From: a cf. Phormidesmis sp. LEGE 11477 | Lineage (GTDB): Bacteria > Cyanobacteriota > Cyanobacteriia > Phormidesmidales > Phormidesmidaceae | NCBI RefSeq assembly: GCF_015207105.1 | Contig: NZ_JADEXO010000055.1 | Span: 1-37,407 of the forward strand | Length of the DNA stretch: 37,407 nucleotides | Reading direction: 5' to 3' | In this document: positions 22,742-32,700 of the stretch, piece by piece | How positions within the stretch are numbered: the stretch's first letter is position 1 | Layout: each line of letters begins with the position of its first letter | Made by a program: the position numbers and the translations under genes | The notes under the pieces: generated by a model | Databases searched by the model: none | The model's input: the letters and a program-made list of their open reading frames with translations, nothing else | What the model was told of the DNA's origin: nothing

Positions 22742-24366
22742 CTGAGCTGCACCACGACCTGATTGTCTAGGAGTGTCTCGCTGGTGAGCAAATCTTCTAC
22801 GGTCATTCGCAAAAACCGTTCAGTATCGACGTTGAATAGCACGCGGATGCGATCGCTCCCTGGAAACCCCGGCGGCGTTAGCTGGGCAATCTTGCGACCG
22901 CTATCGGTATCGTTTAGCGCCTGGACTGCTGGCGTCTCGCCCCCGGCTGTAGTTTGACGAGTCACGAGCTGATTCCCTTCAAAATAAACCTCTGTCCGCA
23001 GCGGGGCCGACTCGCCTAGCTCTCCTAAAATCAGCTCGATACTGGGCTGCTTTTCGGTAGAAGCTCCTAGAAAAAACTCGATCGGCTCTGGGGTCGGATA
23101 GGGCTGACCGCGCTGAATAATTGGGTGCCAGCCATGCGCGTTCTGACGGCGGTCCCAGTAGCGAATGCCATAGCTGTGGTGCAAAAAGTCCTCTAGCTCG
23201 ACCGTTTGCAGCCTTAGTGCGCCCTGAGCAACCGCTTCAAACGGGCGATCGCCTTTAATTTTGTCTACGCCAAATTTGTCTACGCCGAAGTGCCCAGCGG
23301 CCCAAGCCTGAACTGCCGGAATCTGGGCGCTGCCGCCTACTAGCAGCACAGCGTCAATGTCGTCGGCGACGAGGTTTCGTCTTTGGGCCTGCTGCAAGAC
23401 CTGATCTAGGCGGCTGTCTAGACGATCAAAAAAGCCTTTTTCAGTGAGGATTTCTTCTAGGCGATCGCGCGTTAGCGACAGCTCGTAGCTATCTAAGGTC
23501 TCTTCGTCAAAATAAGCTTCCTCAGCCGTTTGACTAGTAGAAAGTGCGATCTTCAGCTTCTCCACTAGTCGCAGGGTCAGCGGCGTCAGCGGTAGCGCCT
23601 GCGTGCTAGCAAAGTGCTCAGCTAGCCACCGATCGATATCGGCACCGCCTAGGTTCTCTCCAGCCTTGGCTAACACCCGCACCGTTTTAGGCGACGGCTG
23701 AGTGTCTGCCTGGGGCGATCGCGACTGATTGCCCCATTTCAAGAAAAATCCGGTGGGTTTCTCTTTGGCAAAGGTCGGCTGAATCAGAGAGAGATCTAGT
23801 GTACCGCCACCAAAATCAACCACTAGCAGCGTTTTCTGCTCAGGACTAGTCTGATAGCCAAGCGCCGCTGCGGTCGGTTCATCAATCAGCCTGACTTGGT
23901 CAATATCTAGCGACTGACACACGCTGCCTAGCCAGTTTCTATAAGACTCAAAGCTGTCTACCGGCACGGTAAAAATGATGGAATCAAGAGCCGGATCTTG
24001 CTGCTTTAGCGCCTCAATCACGCTTCGCAAAAACCAGTTGCCGACCGCTTCAAAAGAGAGAATATGACCGTCTAGTTCGGGGATAAATCCCTGCACTGGC
24101 GTGCCGATACCGCGCTTGAAATTGCGAAAGAATCGAGGATCGCTAGAGAGATCTAGGCCGCGATCGCGCACCGCCATCCCCACCATCGTCTTCACATTCT
24201 CTACTGCCATGGCCGCTTGCTCTACATACAGTAGGCTAGGCACCAGCGGCGGATTGCCTTTCTGCTGCATCGACAGCCCTGGTAGCACAATCGTTTCAGG
24301 CGACTGAGTCTCAGCGTTCCAGCGAGCGATGACCGTATTACTCGTCCCAAAATCAATGGCATACAT
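22738..24366 (-). CDS. Hsp70-family ATPase (DnaK-like), divergent
   Basis: 542 residues from ATG 24366 (a TTG two codons upstream is less likely). It has the actin/Hsp70 ATPase fold: phosphate-1 loop MYAIDFGTSNTV (1-12), IDEPTAAALGY, phosphate-2 VVDFGGGTLDLSL, and adenosine motif LLVGGSAQIPAVQAW. The C-terminal part after about 380 is short and does not look like the canonical DnaK substrate-binding domain (DnaK is about 640 residues), with no EEVD-like tail. This is one of the non-canonical Hsp70-like proteins common in cyanobacteria, and its clients are unknown. It lies 99 bp downstream of a membrane-protein gene on the same strand and may be co-transcribed with it. Confidence 0.88.
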   Translation of the reverse strand: MYAIDFGTSNTVIARWNAETQSPETIVLPGLSMQQKGNPPLVPSLLYVEQAAMAVENVKTMVGMAVRDRGLDLSSDPRFFRNFKRGIGTPVQGFIPELDGHILSFEAVGNWFLRSVIEALKQQDPALDSIIFTVPVDSFESYRNWLGSVCQSLDIDQVRLIDEPTAAALGYQTSPEQKTLLVVDFGGGTLDLSLIQPTFAKEKPTGFFLKWGNQSRSPQADTQPSPKTVRVLAKAGENLGGADIDRWLAEHFASTQALPLTPLTLRLVEKLKIALSTSQTAEEAYFDEETLDSYELSLTRDRLEEILTEKGFFDRLDSRLDQVLQQAQRRNLVADDIDAVLLVGGSAQIPAVQAWAAGHFGVDKFGVDKIKGDRPFEAVAQGALRLQTVELEDFLHHSYGIRYWDRRQNAHGWHPIIQRGQPYPTPEPIEFFLGASTEKQPSIELILGELGESAPLRTEVYFEGNQLVTRQTTAGGETPAVQALNDTDSGRKIAQLTPPGFPGSDRIRVLFNVDTERFLRMTVEDLLTSETLLDNQVVVQLS

Positions 24367-24465
24367 GATCAAAAAATACTCTATAAAAGCGCCCTATCAC
24401 AGCCTGCTTGACTCCAACGTTTTTCACTACGGCATCCATCAAAGCATTTATGCTCGCAGCGGCAT

Positions 24466-25068
24466 CTACACTGGCGTGATGATAAACAGCCCAGCTAAGC
24501 CACCCACACACAGACCCACTAGGCTAGTCACCACGACCATCGTCACGCTTCGCCAGTATTGCGCGCTCCCCATCAGCCGCGAGCCTACCTGGGCCGTAGC
24601 GATCGCAGTTGCCGCCGTCAGCACTACCGACAAGAGCGTTAGCAGCCCTAGTCCGATCAGCGCTGAGCTAAAGCCAATCTGATCTAAGTTTTGATCGCTA
24701 CCGATGTAGTTCACCGCCACTGAGAGCGCCACAACTAGCAACAGTCCACCTAGATAAGAGAGCACGCCGACCCGATGCTTTCGCTTCAGGCTTTTGTTAG
24801 CAAAGTCAAAGGAAGGGGTTAGCCCTAAGGCCATCAGCGGAATTGCGATCGCAGTTACCAGCCAAACCCAGGGCGGTGGCTCTGGCATCGACAGGACTAA
24901 ACCAATGACAATGTAGAGCGAGCACAGCAATATAAGCTGAGGCCACGGCGTCAGCGCTCGACCGGGTCGTCTACGCCTAACTGCCCTAGTCGGTTTAGAA
25001 CTAGGCGACGATTTAGAATTACGTGCTCTGGGGTTCGGTGGCGGTGGCGGTGGACTAGATCCGTTCAT
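24466..25068 (-). CDS. Proline-rich N-terminal, four-helix membrane protein of unknown function
   Basis: 200 residues from ATG 25068. The N terminus is proline-rich (SPPPPPPNPRARN) then Arg-rich (about 25-40), followed by hydrophobic segments at about 44-62, 66-82, 103-121, 134-156 and 174-197. No family was recognised. It is upstream of the Hsp70-like gene by 99 bp in the same orientation, so the chaperone may work on or with it; this is only positional inference. Confidence 0.65.
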   Translation of the reverse strand: MNGSSPPPPPPNPRARNSKSSPSSKPTRAVRRRRPGRALTPWPQLILLCSLYIVIGLVLSMPEPPPWVWLVTAIAIPLMALGLTPSFDFANKSLKRKHRVGVLSYLGGLLLVVALSVAVNYIGSDQNLDQIGFSSALIGLGLLTLLSVVLTAATAIATAQVGSRLMGSAQYWRSVTMVVVTSLVGLCVGGLAGLFIITPV

Positions 25069-25177
25069 GGAAGCATTGGAAGCATTTAGAGCAGTATACC
25101 GGGGAAAGAGAAGACACCAAATGAGAATATACTCTTCGCCAGCTAGCCCGCATGCCTGGTTTCAGACGCTCAAGCAA

Positions 25178-25207
25178 AGAGGGTGTTCCATTAGTGAAAC
25201 ACCCTCT
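25178..25207 (-). terminator. Hairpin terminator candidate after the sugar dehydrogenase gene
   Basis: A perfect 10-bp stem, AGAGGGTGTT (25178-25187) and AACACCCTCT (25198-25207), with a 10-nt loop, lies 57 bp downstream of the gene ending at 25264 on the minus strand. The following T-tract on that strand is short (TTT), so it may act as a weak terminator or a 3' stabiliser. Confidence 0.6.
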
Positions 25208-25263
25208 AAAGCGTTTTTGCATCAGGCTTTTAGCCCGGCTGTACCTCGCTCAAGCGACCAACC

Positions 25264-27864
25264 CTATAGATAAGTTTGCTGGACATAGCTTTCGACTGCA
25301 TTGAATTCGTTTGAATTTAGAGCGCGATTATAGATAAACGCAGCAGCGACACTCATCGGTGTCTCACCCCCATCTAGGTTTTGGCCAATCAGCAGCTTTT
25401 CAACGACCGTGTTGTAAGTTTTATTGCCAGAATCAATCTCTACGCCGTTTACATAGTGTTTGAATGTCGTCCCATCAAACACGACAGCATGGGAAACGAA
25501 GCCGCGCTGTTGACCGCTATCAGGATCGATCACACCATCAATATTAGTGGCCCGATCGTTTGCTTTCCCCCAGCCTTGAACCGTGAAATTATCCTTGTTT
25601 CCGTTCAAGGTCAGACCAAAGGCCTGATTATTAGACGCTTTGCCATAGGCAAGGCCAGCATATTCTCGGTTCTTGACATTCTCGTAATTCACTACAAAGA
25701 ACATTGTCCGTGAATCGTTGCCACTAGAGAAACCTTGTAGATCTGTTGCCGGTGTCTGTTCTCGGAAGAGATAGTCGCCATTGCCATTTAGCGCTACAGC
25801 AGGTTGACCAGACGGCGTCGCACTTTCGATATACTGCGGCTCGCCCGCTGAGCGCAGATTATTAGCAAAGCTAGACTGGTCGATCCACTTGGTCACTTTC
25901 GTCCCGTCCAGACCGATTTTGGTAAAGGCTTCTACCTGAAATATCAAACCATTAGTGACCGGTAGCTGACTAGAAATACCGATTTGAATGACGATAGTAT
26001 CAGACAATACGGGATCGGCTTTGCCATCCGAGATAGTGAAAAAAGCATTATAGGTGCCCTCGCTTGTATAGGTATGCGTAACCTCGATCTCGCCGTTGTT
26101 GTTGGGGCTACCCGTACTATTCGGGGTGCCATCACCGAAATCAAGTGTGTAGGCGAGCGTGTTAACCGGGTCATCTGGGTCTGCAACCGTCGCGGCAAAG
26201 GTCACCTGGTCACCGGGGTCACCGAATGTGATATCTGAGCTGGCGGCCTGGAACTCAGGGGCGCTGTTAACGCTGCCGACAGTAACGGTGATGGGCTCGG
26301 CCAGCGTTGAGAGGGTGCCGTCGCTAACGCTAAGCGTAGCATCGTAAACACCAGCGGCTGTGTACTGATGGTTGACTGAAATTTCGCCTGGAGTCGGGTT
26401 GGGCGAGCCAGTCGCGGCGGGTGTACCGTCGCCAAAGTTGATGCTGTAAGTCAAATCACCCAGCGGTGTGTCGCTATCGGCTACAGTTGCCGCGTAGGTG
26501 ACATTCAGCGGTACCGCTGTGCCAGCCTGGTCATCAGGAGCGCCCTGATCGTCAGTCATGCTAAAGGACTGAATGGAAGGAGTGCTGAGGCCACCAAAGG
26601 TAATACGCTGCACCTGGCCGCCGTTGGCGGCATAGTTGATGTAGTACAGCGCCCCGTCGATGCCTTCCCCTAAAAAGACAACATTCGGGACAGCCCCAGA
26701 AATATCGCCGCTGGGTTTGAAGTCATACTCGCCTTCGACGCGATCGCCTGTAGCGTTCAAGTCGAGGAACTTGATATAGCTGTCCTCAAAGTTGCCATAA
26801 AAGTAGACACCCTTGAACTCTTCTGGGAACATATCACCCCGATAGACAAAGCCACCAGTCAAAGATGAGTGCGGGATGTCATATATCGGCGCAGAATAAT
26901 AGTCACCATTGCCAGGGTCAGCTAGATCAGTGTCCGGCTGCGGAAAATCAACGGGGTTGAAGGGTGATTTTGCCGGACTGTAGAGAACGGCGCTGTTGAC
27001 GCCTTCATAGAAGTTCCAGCCATAGAAAGCACCCGGCTGAGCGAGCGAGGCCACATGAATATCATCGGTTGATCGATTTCGATTGCCCCCCACTTCACCA
27101 ATGTAAAACTTGCCATACTCTTTGTCCCAGGCAGCTCGGAACGGGTTACGCAGGCCGTATGCCCAGATAGAAGGATGCGGCTCATAGGGCTGTCCGTCTG
27201 CTGCCAGACTAGGATAGGGGCCATCAATAACGCCGTCGACATAGGGGTTGGCAGGCCAGCCGTCTGTGCCATCTGGGATAGATCCATCGCGACTGATGCG
27301 AATGATTTTACCGCTGGTGTTTTCTAGGTTAAGTGGCCAGTCGTCATCGGGGCCGCCTTCACCGCCATTAGAAGTGTTGAACTTATCGGAGCTCGTCAGC
27401 CAGATCTTTCCATCTGGGCCAAAATCTAAGCCGCCGCCGTAGTGACAGCAGGAGACATAGGCATCTGTATCGGTCCAAAGGATGGTCTCGCTGTTGCGTC
27501 TGGCTTTACTAGAAAGTCCGCCTGAAAGCTCGTCGTGTTCAAAGCTAGCAATCACAGCGCGATTGGTATTGCCTGAGCGTGTGTAGAAAAGGTAGATCAA
27601 ATTTCTTCCGCTGGCTGAATTAAGCTCAAAATCGGGGGGAATGGCGATCTCTAGCAGGCCGCGTTCTTGCCCAGAGTTAACGATGTTGGAAATATCTAGA
27701 TAGAGAGACTTTTGCCCCGAGTTGGGATCGACAATCAGCACCTGTCCTCCCTTTTCTATTAGCAGCATGCGGTTGTCAGGCAGAAACGTTAAGGCGATCG
27801 GCGCAGTTAGTCCGCTAGTAATCACATCTTCGTTAACAAATCCATTCAAGTTAAAGTTGGCCAT
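25264..27864 (-). CDS. PQQ-type glucose/sorbosone dehydrogenase fused to two PKD domains and a LamG-like domain
   Basis: 866 residues from ATG 27864 with AGGAG 6 nt upstream. Residues about 1-425 form the six-bladed propeller of soluble PQQ sugar dehydrogenases: LTAPIALTFLPDNRMLLIEKGG, CHYGGGLDFGPDGKIWLTSSD with the active-site-type His141, WAYGLRNPFRAAWD, and the end GALYYINYAANGGQVQRI. Two PKD/cadherin-like beta-sandwiches follow (about 430-530 and 535-630; FGDGTP and YTAAGVYDATLSVSDG in each style), then a LamG/ConA-like domain (about 640-866) ending VESYVQQTYL. Such fusions in cyanobacteria are secreted or surface-bound, probably acting on or binding glycans. No N-terminal signal peptide is visible, so export would need another route. 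PQQ use and substrate are inferred. Confidence 0.87.
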   Translation of the reverse strand: MANFNLNGFVNEDVITSGLTAPIALTFLPDNRMLLIEKGGQVLIVDPNSGQKSLYLDISNIVNSGQERGLLEIAIPPDFELNSASGRNLIYLFYTRSGNTNRAVIASFEHDELSGGLSSKARRNSETILWTDTDAYVSCCHYGGGLDFGPDGKIWLTSSDKFNTSNGGEGGPDDDWPLNLENTSGKIIRISRDGSIPDGTDGWPANPYVDGVIDGPYPSLAADGQPYEPHPSIWAYGLRNPFRAAWDKEYGKFYIGEVGGNRNRSTDDIHVASLAQPGAFYGWNFYEGVNSAVLYSPAKSPFNPVDFPQPDTDLADPGNGDYYSAPIYDIPHSSLTGGFVYRGDMFPEEFKGVYFYGNFEDSYIKFLDLNATGDRVEGEYDFKPSGDISGAVPNVVFLGEGIDGALYYINYAANGGQVQRITFGGLSTPSIQSFSMTDDQGAPDDQAGTAVPLNVTYAATVADSDTPLGDLTYSINFGDGTPAATGSPNPTPGEISVNHQYTAAGVYDATLSVSDGTLSTLAEPITVTVGSVNSAPEFQAASSDITFGDPGDQVTFAATVADPDDPVNTLAYTLDFGDGTPNSTGSPNNNGEIEVTHTYTSEGTYNAFFTISDGKADPVLSDTIVIQIGISSQLPVTNGLIFQVEAFTKIGLDGTKVTKWIDQSSFANNLRSAGEPQYIESATPSGQPAVALNGNGDYLFREQTPATDLQGFSSGNDSRTMFFVVNYENVKNREYAGLAYGKASNNQAFGLTLNGNKDNFTVQGWGKANDRATNIDGVIDPDSGQQRGFVSHAVVFDGTTFKHYVNGVEIDSGNKTYNTVVEKLLIGQNLDGGETPMSVAAAFIYNRALNSNEFNAVESYVQQTYL

Positions 27865-27939
27865 TGGAATCTCCTAAGTAGCAAATATTGCTCAAACGAG
27901 GCTTTATACACCCCAAAAATTAAACACAAGAAAGGCTGT

Positions 27940-27959
27940 GAGTATTTCTGAAAATACTC
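27940..27959. repeat. 8-bp inverted repeat upstream of the dehydrogenase gene
   Basis: GAGTATTT and AAATACTC enclose CTGA about 75 bp upstream of the dehydrogenase start. It could be an operator or a leader hairpin. Confidence 0.5.
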
Positions 27960-28232
27960 TTGAGGCTACTGTTTGGTGTCGCATGCAGTCGCAGATAGTA
28001 TTGCAAGAAGATAACTAATAGCTATGTTCTACCCGCGAAAGTCGTAATAACCTTCTACGCGATAGATTCACAGCAACAGGACTTTTTTTCAGAAAAGTGT
28101 TTCATCAGTTCAGCATTTCTTTAGCGAGTCAAAGTTTTTACTGTCACTAGGACAAAACTATAGCGTTTCTCACTTGGCTGAAGTACATAACTACAGGTTA
28201 AAAGCCTTGCGGTATAACAGGCCAAGTGGCTC

Positions 28233-28260
28233 GCGTGTACCTAATGCATCAGGTACACGC
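28233..28260. repeat. 10-bp perfect inverted repeat with loop AATGCATC
   Basis: GCGTGTACCT (28233-28242), loop AATGCATC (28243-28250), AGGTACACGC (28251-28260), then TATA. Loop and 3' context match the palindrome at 10785-10818 although the stems differ. Confidence 0.9.
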
Positions 28261-28419
28261 TATATCTACAGCAGCAAACAGGCTGAAGCGATTAGCCAAA
28301 GAAGAGAGCTACTCTCTGCTGGCCGATCGATATGACCTATTCATATCCGATGAAATGCTTTTCCTTCATCACCCGCTCGGGTACCTTTAGAAAAACTGCT
28401 CTGTTGCAAGAAGCCAGCT

Positions 28420-28440
28420 AAAAACAGAGACCTGATCTCT
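28420..28440 (-). terminator. Intrinsic terminator candidate of the unknown gene at 28462
   Basis: On the minus strand, AGAGA, loop TCAGG, TCTCT is followed by G and TTTTT, 22 nt after the stop codon. The stem is only 5 bp, so it would be a weak terminator. Confidence 0.5.
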
Positions 28441-28461
28441 TCTAGTGTTTAGCAATTACGG

Positions 28462-29601
28462 TCAAGACCATGGTGCCATCAAGGGTAAATAGAACTGCAG
28501 TACGGTCCAGAAATTGGTGTTAGCAGGGTTTGCTACATTTGCCATATGCAATTCATAAATGGCATCTGCGAAGGCAAAATGGCTGCGACCTATCTGCTTA
28601 AAAAATTGAGCAGGAGAAAGCTGACATTGTTCTGAGTAAAGGGAGTAAAAACGCTGCCAAATATGCTCTTGTAACCAGTGGTTGAACGCACCGTGGGCGT
28701 GGTCTGCAAATTCTTGAGTAATGAACGGCTGATTTTTTCGTCTAATAGATTGCATATACCCAAGGGGTACTCGGGTTGGGCAGGTAATAGCTTTTTTCCT
28801 TCGCTGTCCGCCTGGGTCGATCCAGCTATTCATCACAAAAGTCAAGGCGTCTTCAGACGACAGTGGCTGACCCAGGCGAGCAGAGCGCCAGCGTCTGACG
28901 GCGATGTCTCTTTCTAGCCACTGCATTAGATCAAAGAAAAGATTGGGAGAGTTTTGTAGCTGGACGTACCGTTTTAGATCGTGGACTAGCTGACTAGAGA
29001 GCCCATGGCAGTGCAGGGTGGGATCTAGTGGATTGGCATTCATTAGGGGAACTAGTTCGCGAGTGTAGAGCGATCGCATCTTCTCTTGTCGCTCGTTCAC
29101 AGCGGCTTCTAGTGATTGCAAGGAAGGCATTTCCAGCCACTGGGTACTATCAGCGTCATGCTCAAGCAGTTTTCCCTGTAGCTTTTTCTGCCAGTAGAGC
29201 GCCTGCAAAACAGTTGGGATACCCTTTACCTTGTTATCTTCACGGCTATCTTCAGCTTGAAAGGGGTTCAACTTAAACCGCAGCGCCGACAGAGCGTAAG
29301 CGTCTCTAATGACCTTGGGCTGAGTCGTTTTTCTGATCTTCGCTAGCAAAGCAGGTCTATCGCCATAGGGAAACGGTTCTGGCTGACATGACCTAGTGGC
29401 TACAGATGGCCTAGAAATAGTGGGTACTTCGACTAGCAAAGGAAGACCTTCGCTGGCATCAACCACTAGTTCCCAAGAGAATTCTGGATAGTTTTGTAGC
29501 TGCTGTCCAGCCCGTTGATCGCAGCGTTGAGGCGAACTGACAGGCAGGTAGACCGTTTGGTCACAGTTAGACTGGTTTACGAAAAGTGTGGTATCGATCA
29601 C
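28462..29601 (-). CDS. Protein of unknown function, 379 residues
   Basis: It starts at GTG 29601; the nearby ATG is followed directly by TGA. There is no signal peptide or membrane segment. The sequence is soluble, with Trp- and His-containing helices in the C-terminal half (NHWLQEHIWQRFYSLYSEQC about 315-334; FADAIYELHMANVANPANTNFW) and a conserved-looking basic patch (RRKKAITCPTRVPLGYMQSI about 268-288). Composition is that of a real gene and the frame is long, but I recognise no family. It lies 148 bp downstream of the NACHT-WD40 gene in the same orientation and is closed by a terminator-like hairpin, so it might be the second gene of that unit. Confidence 0.7.
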   Translation of the reverse strand: MIDTTLFVNQSNCDQTVYLPVSSPQRCDQRAGQQLQNYPEFSWELVVDASEGLPLLVEVPTISRPSVATRSCQPEPFPYGDRPALLAKIRKTTQPKVIRDAYALSALRFKLNPFQAEDSREDNKVKGIPTVLQALYWQKKLQGKLLEHDADSTQWLEMPSLQSLEAAVNERQEKMRSLYTRELVPLMNANPLDPTLHCHGLSSQLVHDLKRYVQLQNSPNLFFDLMQWLERDIAVRRWRSARLGQPLSSEDALTFVMNSWIDPGGQRRKKAITCPTRVPLGYMQSIRRKNQPFITQEFADHAHGAFNHWLQEHIWQRFYSLYSEQCQLSPAQFFKQIGRSHFAFADAIYELHMANVANPANTNFWTVLQFYLPLMAPWS

Positions 29602-29748
29602 ATCTAGAGTTGGGAAAGAGACAGTGTTTGGAAAAGGTAGACAAGAAGTTCAAAAGACGCTCAGCATATCAACTATCGACATTCATACAAGGTAGGGTTA
29701 GAGTGCATATCACTATATCGCGAAGCATGAGCTGATCTTGCAAGGGAC

Positions 29749-32700
29749 TTAAGATACAGCTGTACCCCTATCCTCTGCGCCTAATGAGATCAAGGTAGAG
29801 CGCTGTACTGGGTCAAGTCCGGTAACACCTGTTATATCCATTCCTTTATAGGCACTATCTACTTTGAGCTGTCTTAATAGCTGTCCCGTACTCACCTCAG
29901 AAAGGAAAAGTACACCAGCTTCCCCACCGCTTGCCAAAGCCTTCCCATCTGGACTAAAAGATAAAGAAAATACAGGTTCGTGATGAATTGCTATCTCTCT
30001 AATCAGATCTCCTGTATCTGCCTGCCAAAGCCTTACCACTTTATCTAGCCCACTGCTGGCTAAATATTGTGCATCTGGGCTCCAGGCGATCGTTCTTAGC
30101 TGGCTTTCATCGTTTTGGGTAAGGATGCATTCTCCAGTATCTACTAGCCAAACTTTGATTTCGCCGCCGTCGCTGACGCTGGCTAAACGGCTACCGTCAG
30201 GAGAAAAGGCGAGCGAGGCAACTTGATAGCCGTGCCCTTTTAATACATGCAAACAAGCCCCCGTAGCAGCATCCCATAGTCGAACAGTTTGGTCAGCGCT
30301 GCCGCTAGCTAATACAGAATTTGTCGAGGTAGTGTTGACAGGACGCCATGCAACAGACCACACAAATTTAGTATGACCTTCTAGTGTTCTTAGATACTGT
30401 CTTGTCTGGGTATCCCACAGAATAACGGAATTATCTAAACTCCCGCTCGCTAGCATCTGACCGTCCGGGCTAAAATCTACAGACCAAACCCAGTCATAAT
30501 GCTTTTTCATTGTTTGTAGGCATTCTCCTGTCTGCATATCCCAAAGTCTGACTGTCTTATCATCGCTAGCACTGGCGATTAGCTGCGCCTCTTCGGAGAG
30601 CGCAATTGTTCTAACTCGGCCCTGATGCCCTTGCAAAGCCTTCAGATTTTCTCCAGAGGCGACCTCCCACATCTGAACGCGGCGATCGTCGCTACCGCAA
30701 TACACCTTTGTTCCATCGGCGCTAAATGCAATAGACCAAAGCCCTCGGCTGTTCCCCCACAGCGTTTTCATACACTGCCCGGTTCGGACGTCCCACAGTT
30801 TGATAGTTCTATCATCGCTACCGCTTGCTACCGTTGTTTGATCTGGCGTAAATGCCACCGACCACACGCGCGTTTCATGAGCCTCAATAGTCCTGACACA
30901 CTGGCCCGTTTCAGTATTCCAAAGCTTGATTGTCTTGTCATTGCTGCCGCTAGCAAGCAGTCGCCCACCTGGGCTGAAGTGAACGGTTCGCACCCAATCA
31001 CTGTGACCTTCAAACAGCTGTATCCGTTCGCCAGTGCCTAAGTTCCAAACCCTGATAGCATTGCCTGTATCTCCACTGGCCAGCTTTCGACTAGCGGCAT
31101 CAAAAGCAAGCGTCTGAATGCTATCTCCACTAGCTTCTAAACGCTTCAGACATTGACCGCTGCTAACGTGCCAAATTCTGATCTCTCCATCGTTGCTGCC
31201 GCTAGCAAGGACTTCATGCGTGGCGTTACGACCGAAGGCAACTGCGCCAATCCACGACTGGTGTCCTTCTAGGGTTTGCTGACACTTACCGGTACGAACA
31301 TCCCAAATCTTGATAGTTTGGCTATCGCCCGCGCTGGCTAAACTATCGTAATCGGCGCTAAACATCAGTGTATAGACTCGGTGTTCAGTGTTGATAGTCT
31401 TGATCAGCTCACCGGTTTTCACATCCCAGAGCTTGATAGTCTGATCGTGACTACCGGTTGCTAGCGTTTGACATTTAGCATCGAATGCAAGTGTTCTAAT
31501 CCAGTCTGTATGTCCTTTTTTCTGCCACACGGGTTCATAGCTTGTAGCATCCCGCAAAGAGATTTCGCCTGTGGAATCAACCACTGCTAGCCAGCATCCA
31601 TCTGAACTATATGAAACGGAAAGATCGCCGCTCCATTTTTGAGGGAATATGCAATCTTGCATCTGAGAATGAGTGAAGCTGACATTTCGCAAATTTGCTG
31701 CGGTAAAATCAGCACCGCGAACGATGCGATCGCTAAGGTCTTTGCCCTGAAGCGCAGCAGAAGAGACCTTGAGTAATAGCGTAATCAAGTTTCCAGTCAG
31801 ATAGCCAGCGTCAGCATCTGCCTGCCTATCCATAGCAAAAAGCGCATTTGATAAACGTTGGCTAACGTCTCTTCTAGATTCCACAATATTCATCATCGGC
31901 AGCATAAACTCTAGTAGCGCTTTCGACAGAACCGAATGTCCTAAGGTTTCGCTAAGGTGCGATCGCTCTTCTTGAACGAACGTCTCTAGAGGCGCGATCG
32001 CCACTACTTGCCCCAAGCGATTGACCTCCCGTTTGAAATACTCGGACCATAGATAGCCTTTTGCCGTCTTAGCGTCATCTATGTGAGACTGGTTTTGCGC
32101 GATCGCTACAAAATCAGGCGCTAAACACCCTAGCTCAGCAACTAGTTTAAAGGCAGCAAAAAACTCTAAAAAAGAGCGATGGGCAGGAGAATATTCACCG
32201 CGCTCGTTGCGAATTAGCATAGTCTGGCCCATCATGTCATAGTGCCAGTGATCTAGATCTGTATCAGCTTCTACCGCCTCTCCAAAAAACTGACGAACCC
32301 TAGCGGGAAACCGCTTGTAGCTTAGGCTCATCTGTTCAGTAGAGAGCATCTCCCAAGACAGTTCACACAAGAAATAGAGCTTGTCAGCTAGCGAGGTAAA
32401 CGTTCGCTCAGCAGAGATATCTTTCTCCATCTTAGATCGAACAGTGTATAGATAGATTCGAGCCAAATCCGCTGGCTGACCAGACGAGATTGCTGGCAGT
32501 GCCTGTAGGATAAGCGCCAGCATCAATGGACGACGGGCAATTTCTAATAGATCGAGTTGGCTAGCAAATTGATGCGTAATCGCCGGACTTTCTAAGGAAG
32601 TAATTACTCGTTGAATTTGCTCATCGCTAAGGGGTTCTAGCTCTAAAACTTCAAACTGGGGAGATTCTGCCTTTAGCGCGTCCGTAGAAGCCTTCAGCTC

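Larger units (their letters stand above)
27865..28461. other. 597-bp intergenic region with hairpins, no gene seen
   Basis: It lies between two minus-strand genes and should hold the promoter of the dehydrogenase gene at its left end. Contents are an 8-bp hairpin (27940-27959), a 10-bp palindrome with loop AATGCATC (28233-28260) and a terminator-like hairpin (28420-28440). No open frame has protein-like composition. Confidence 0.6.
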
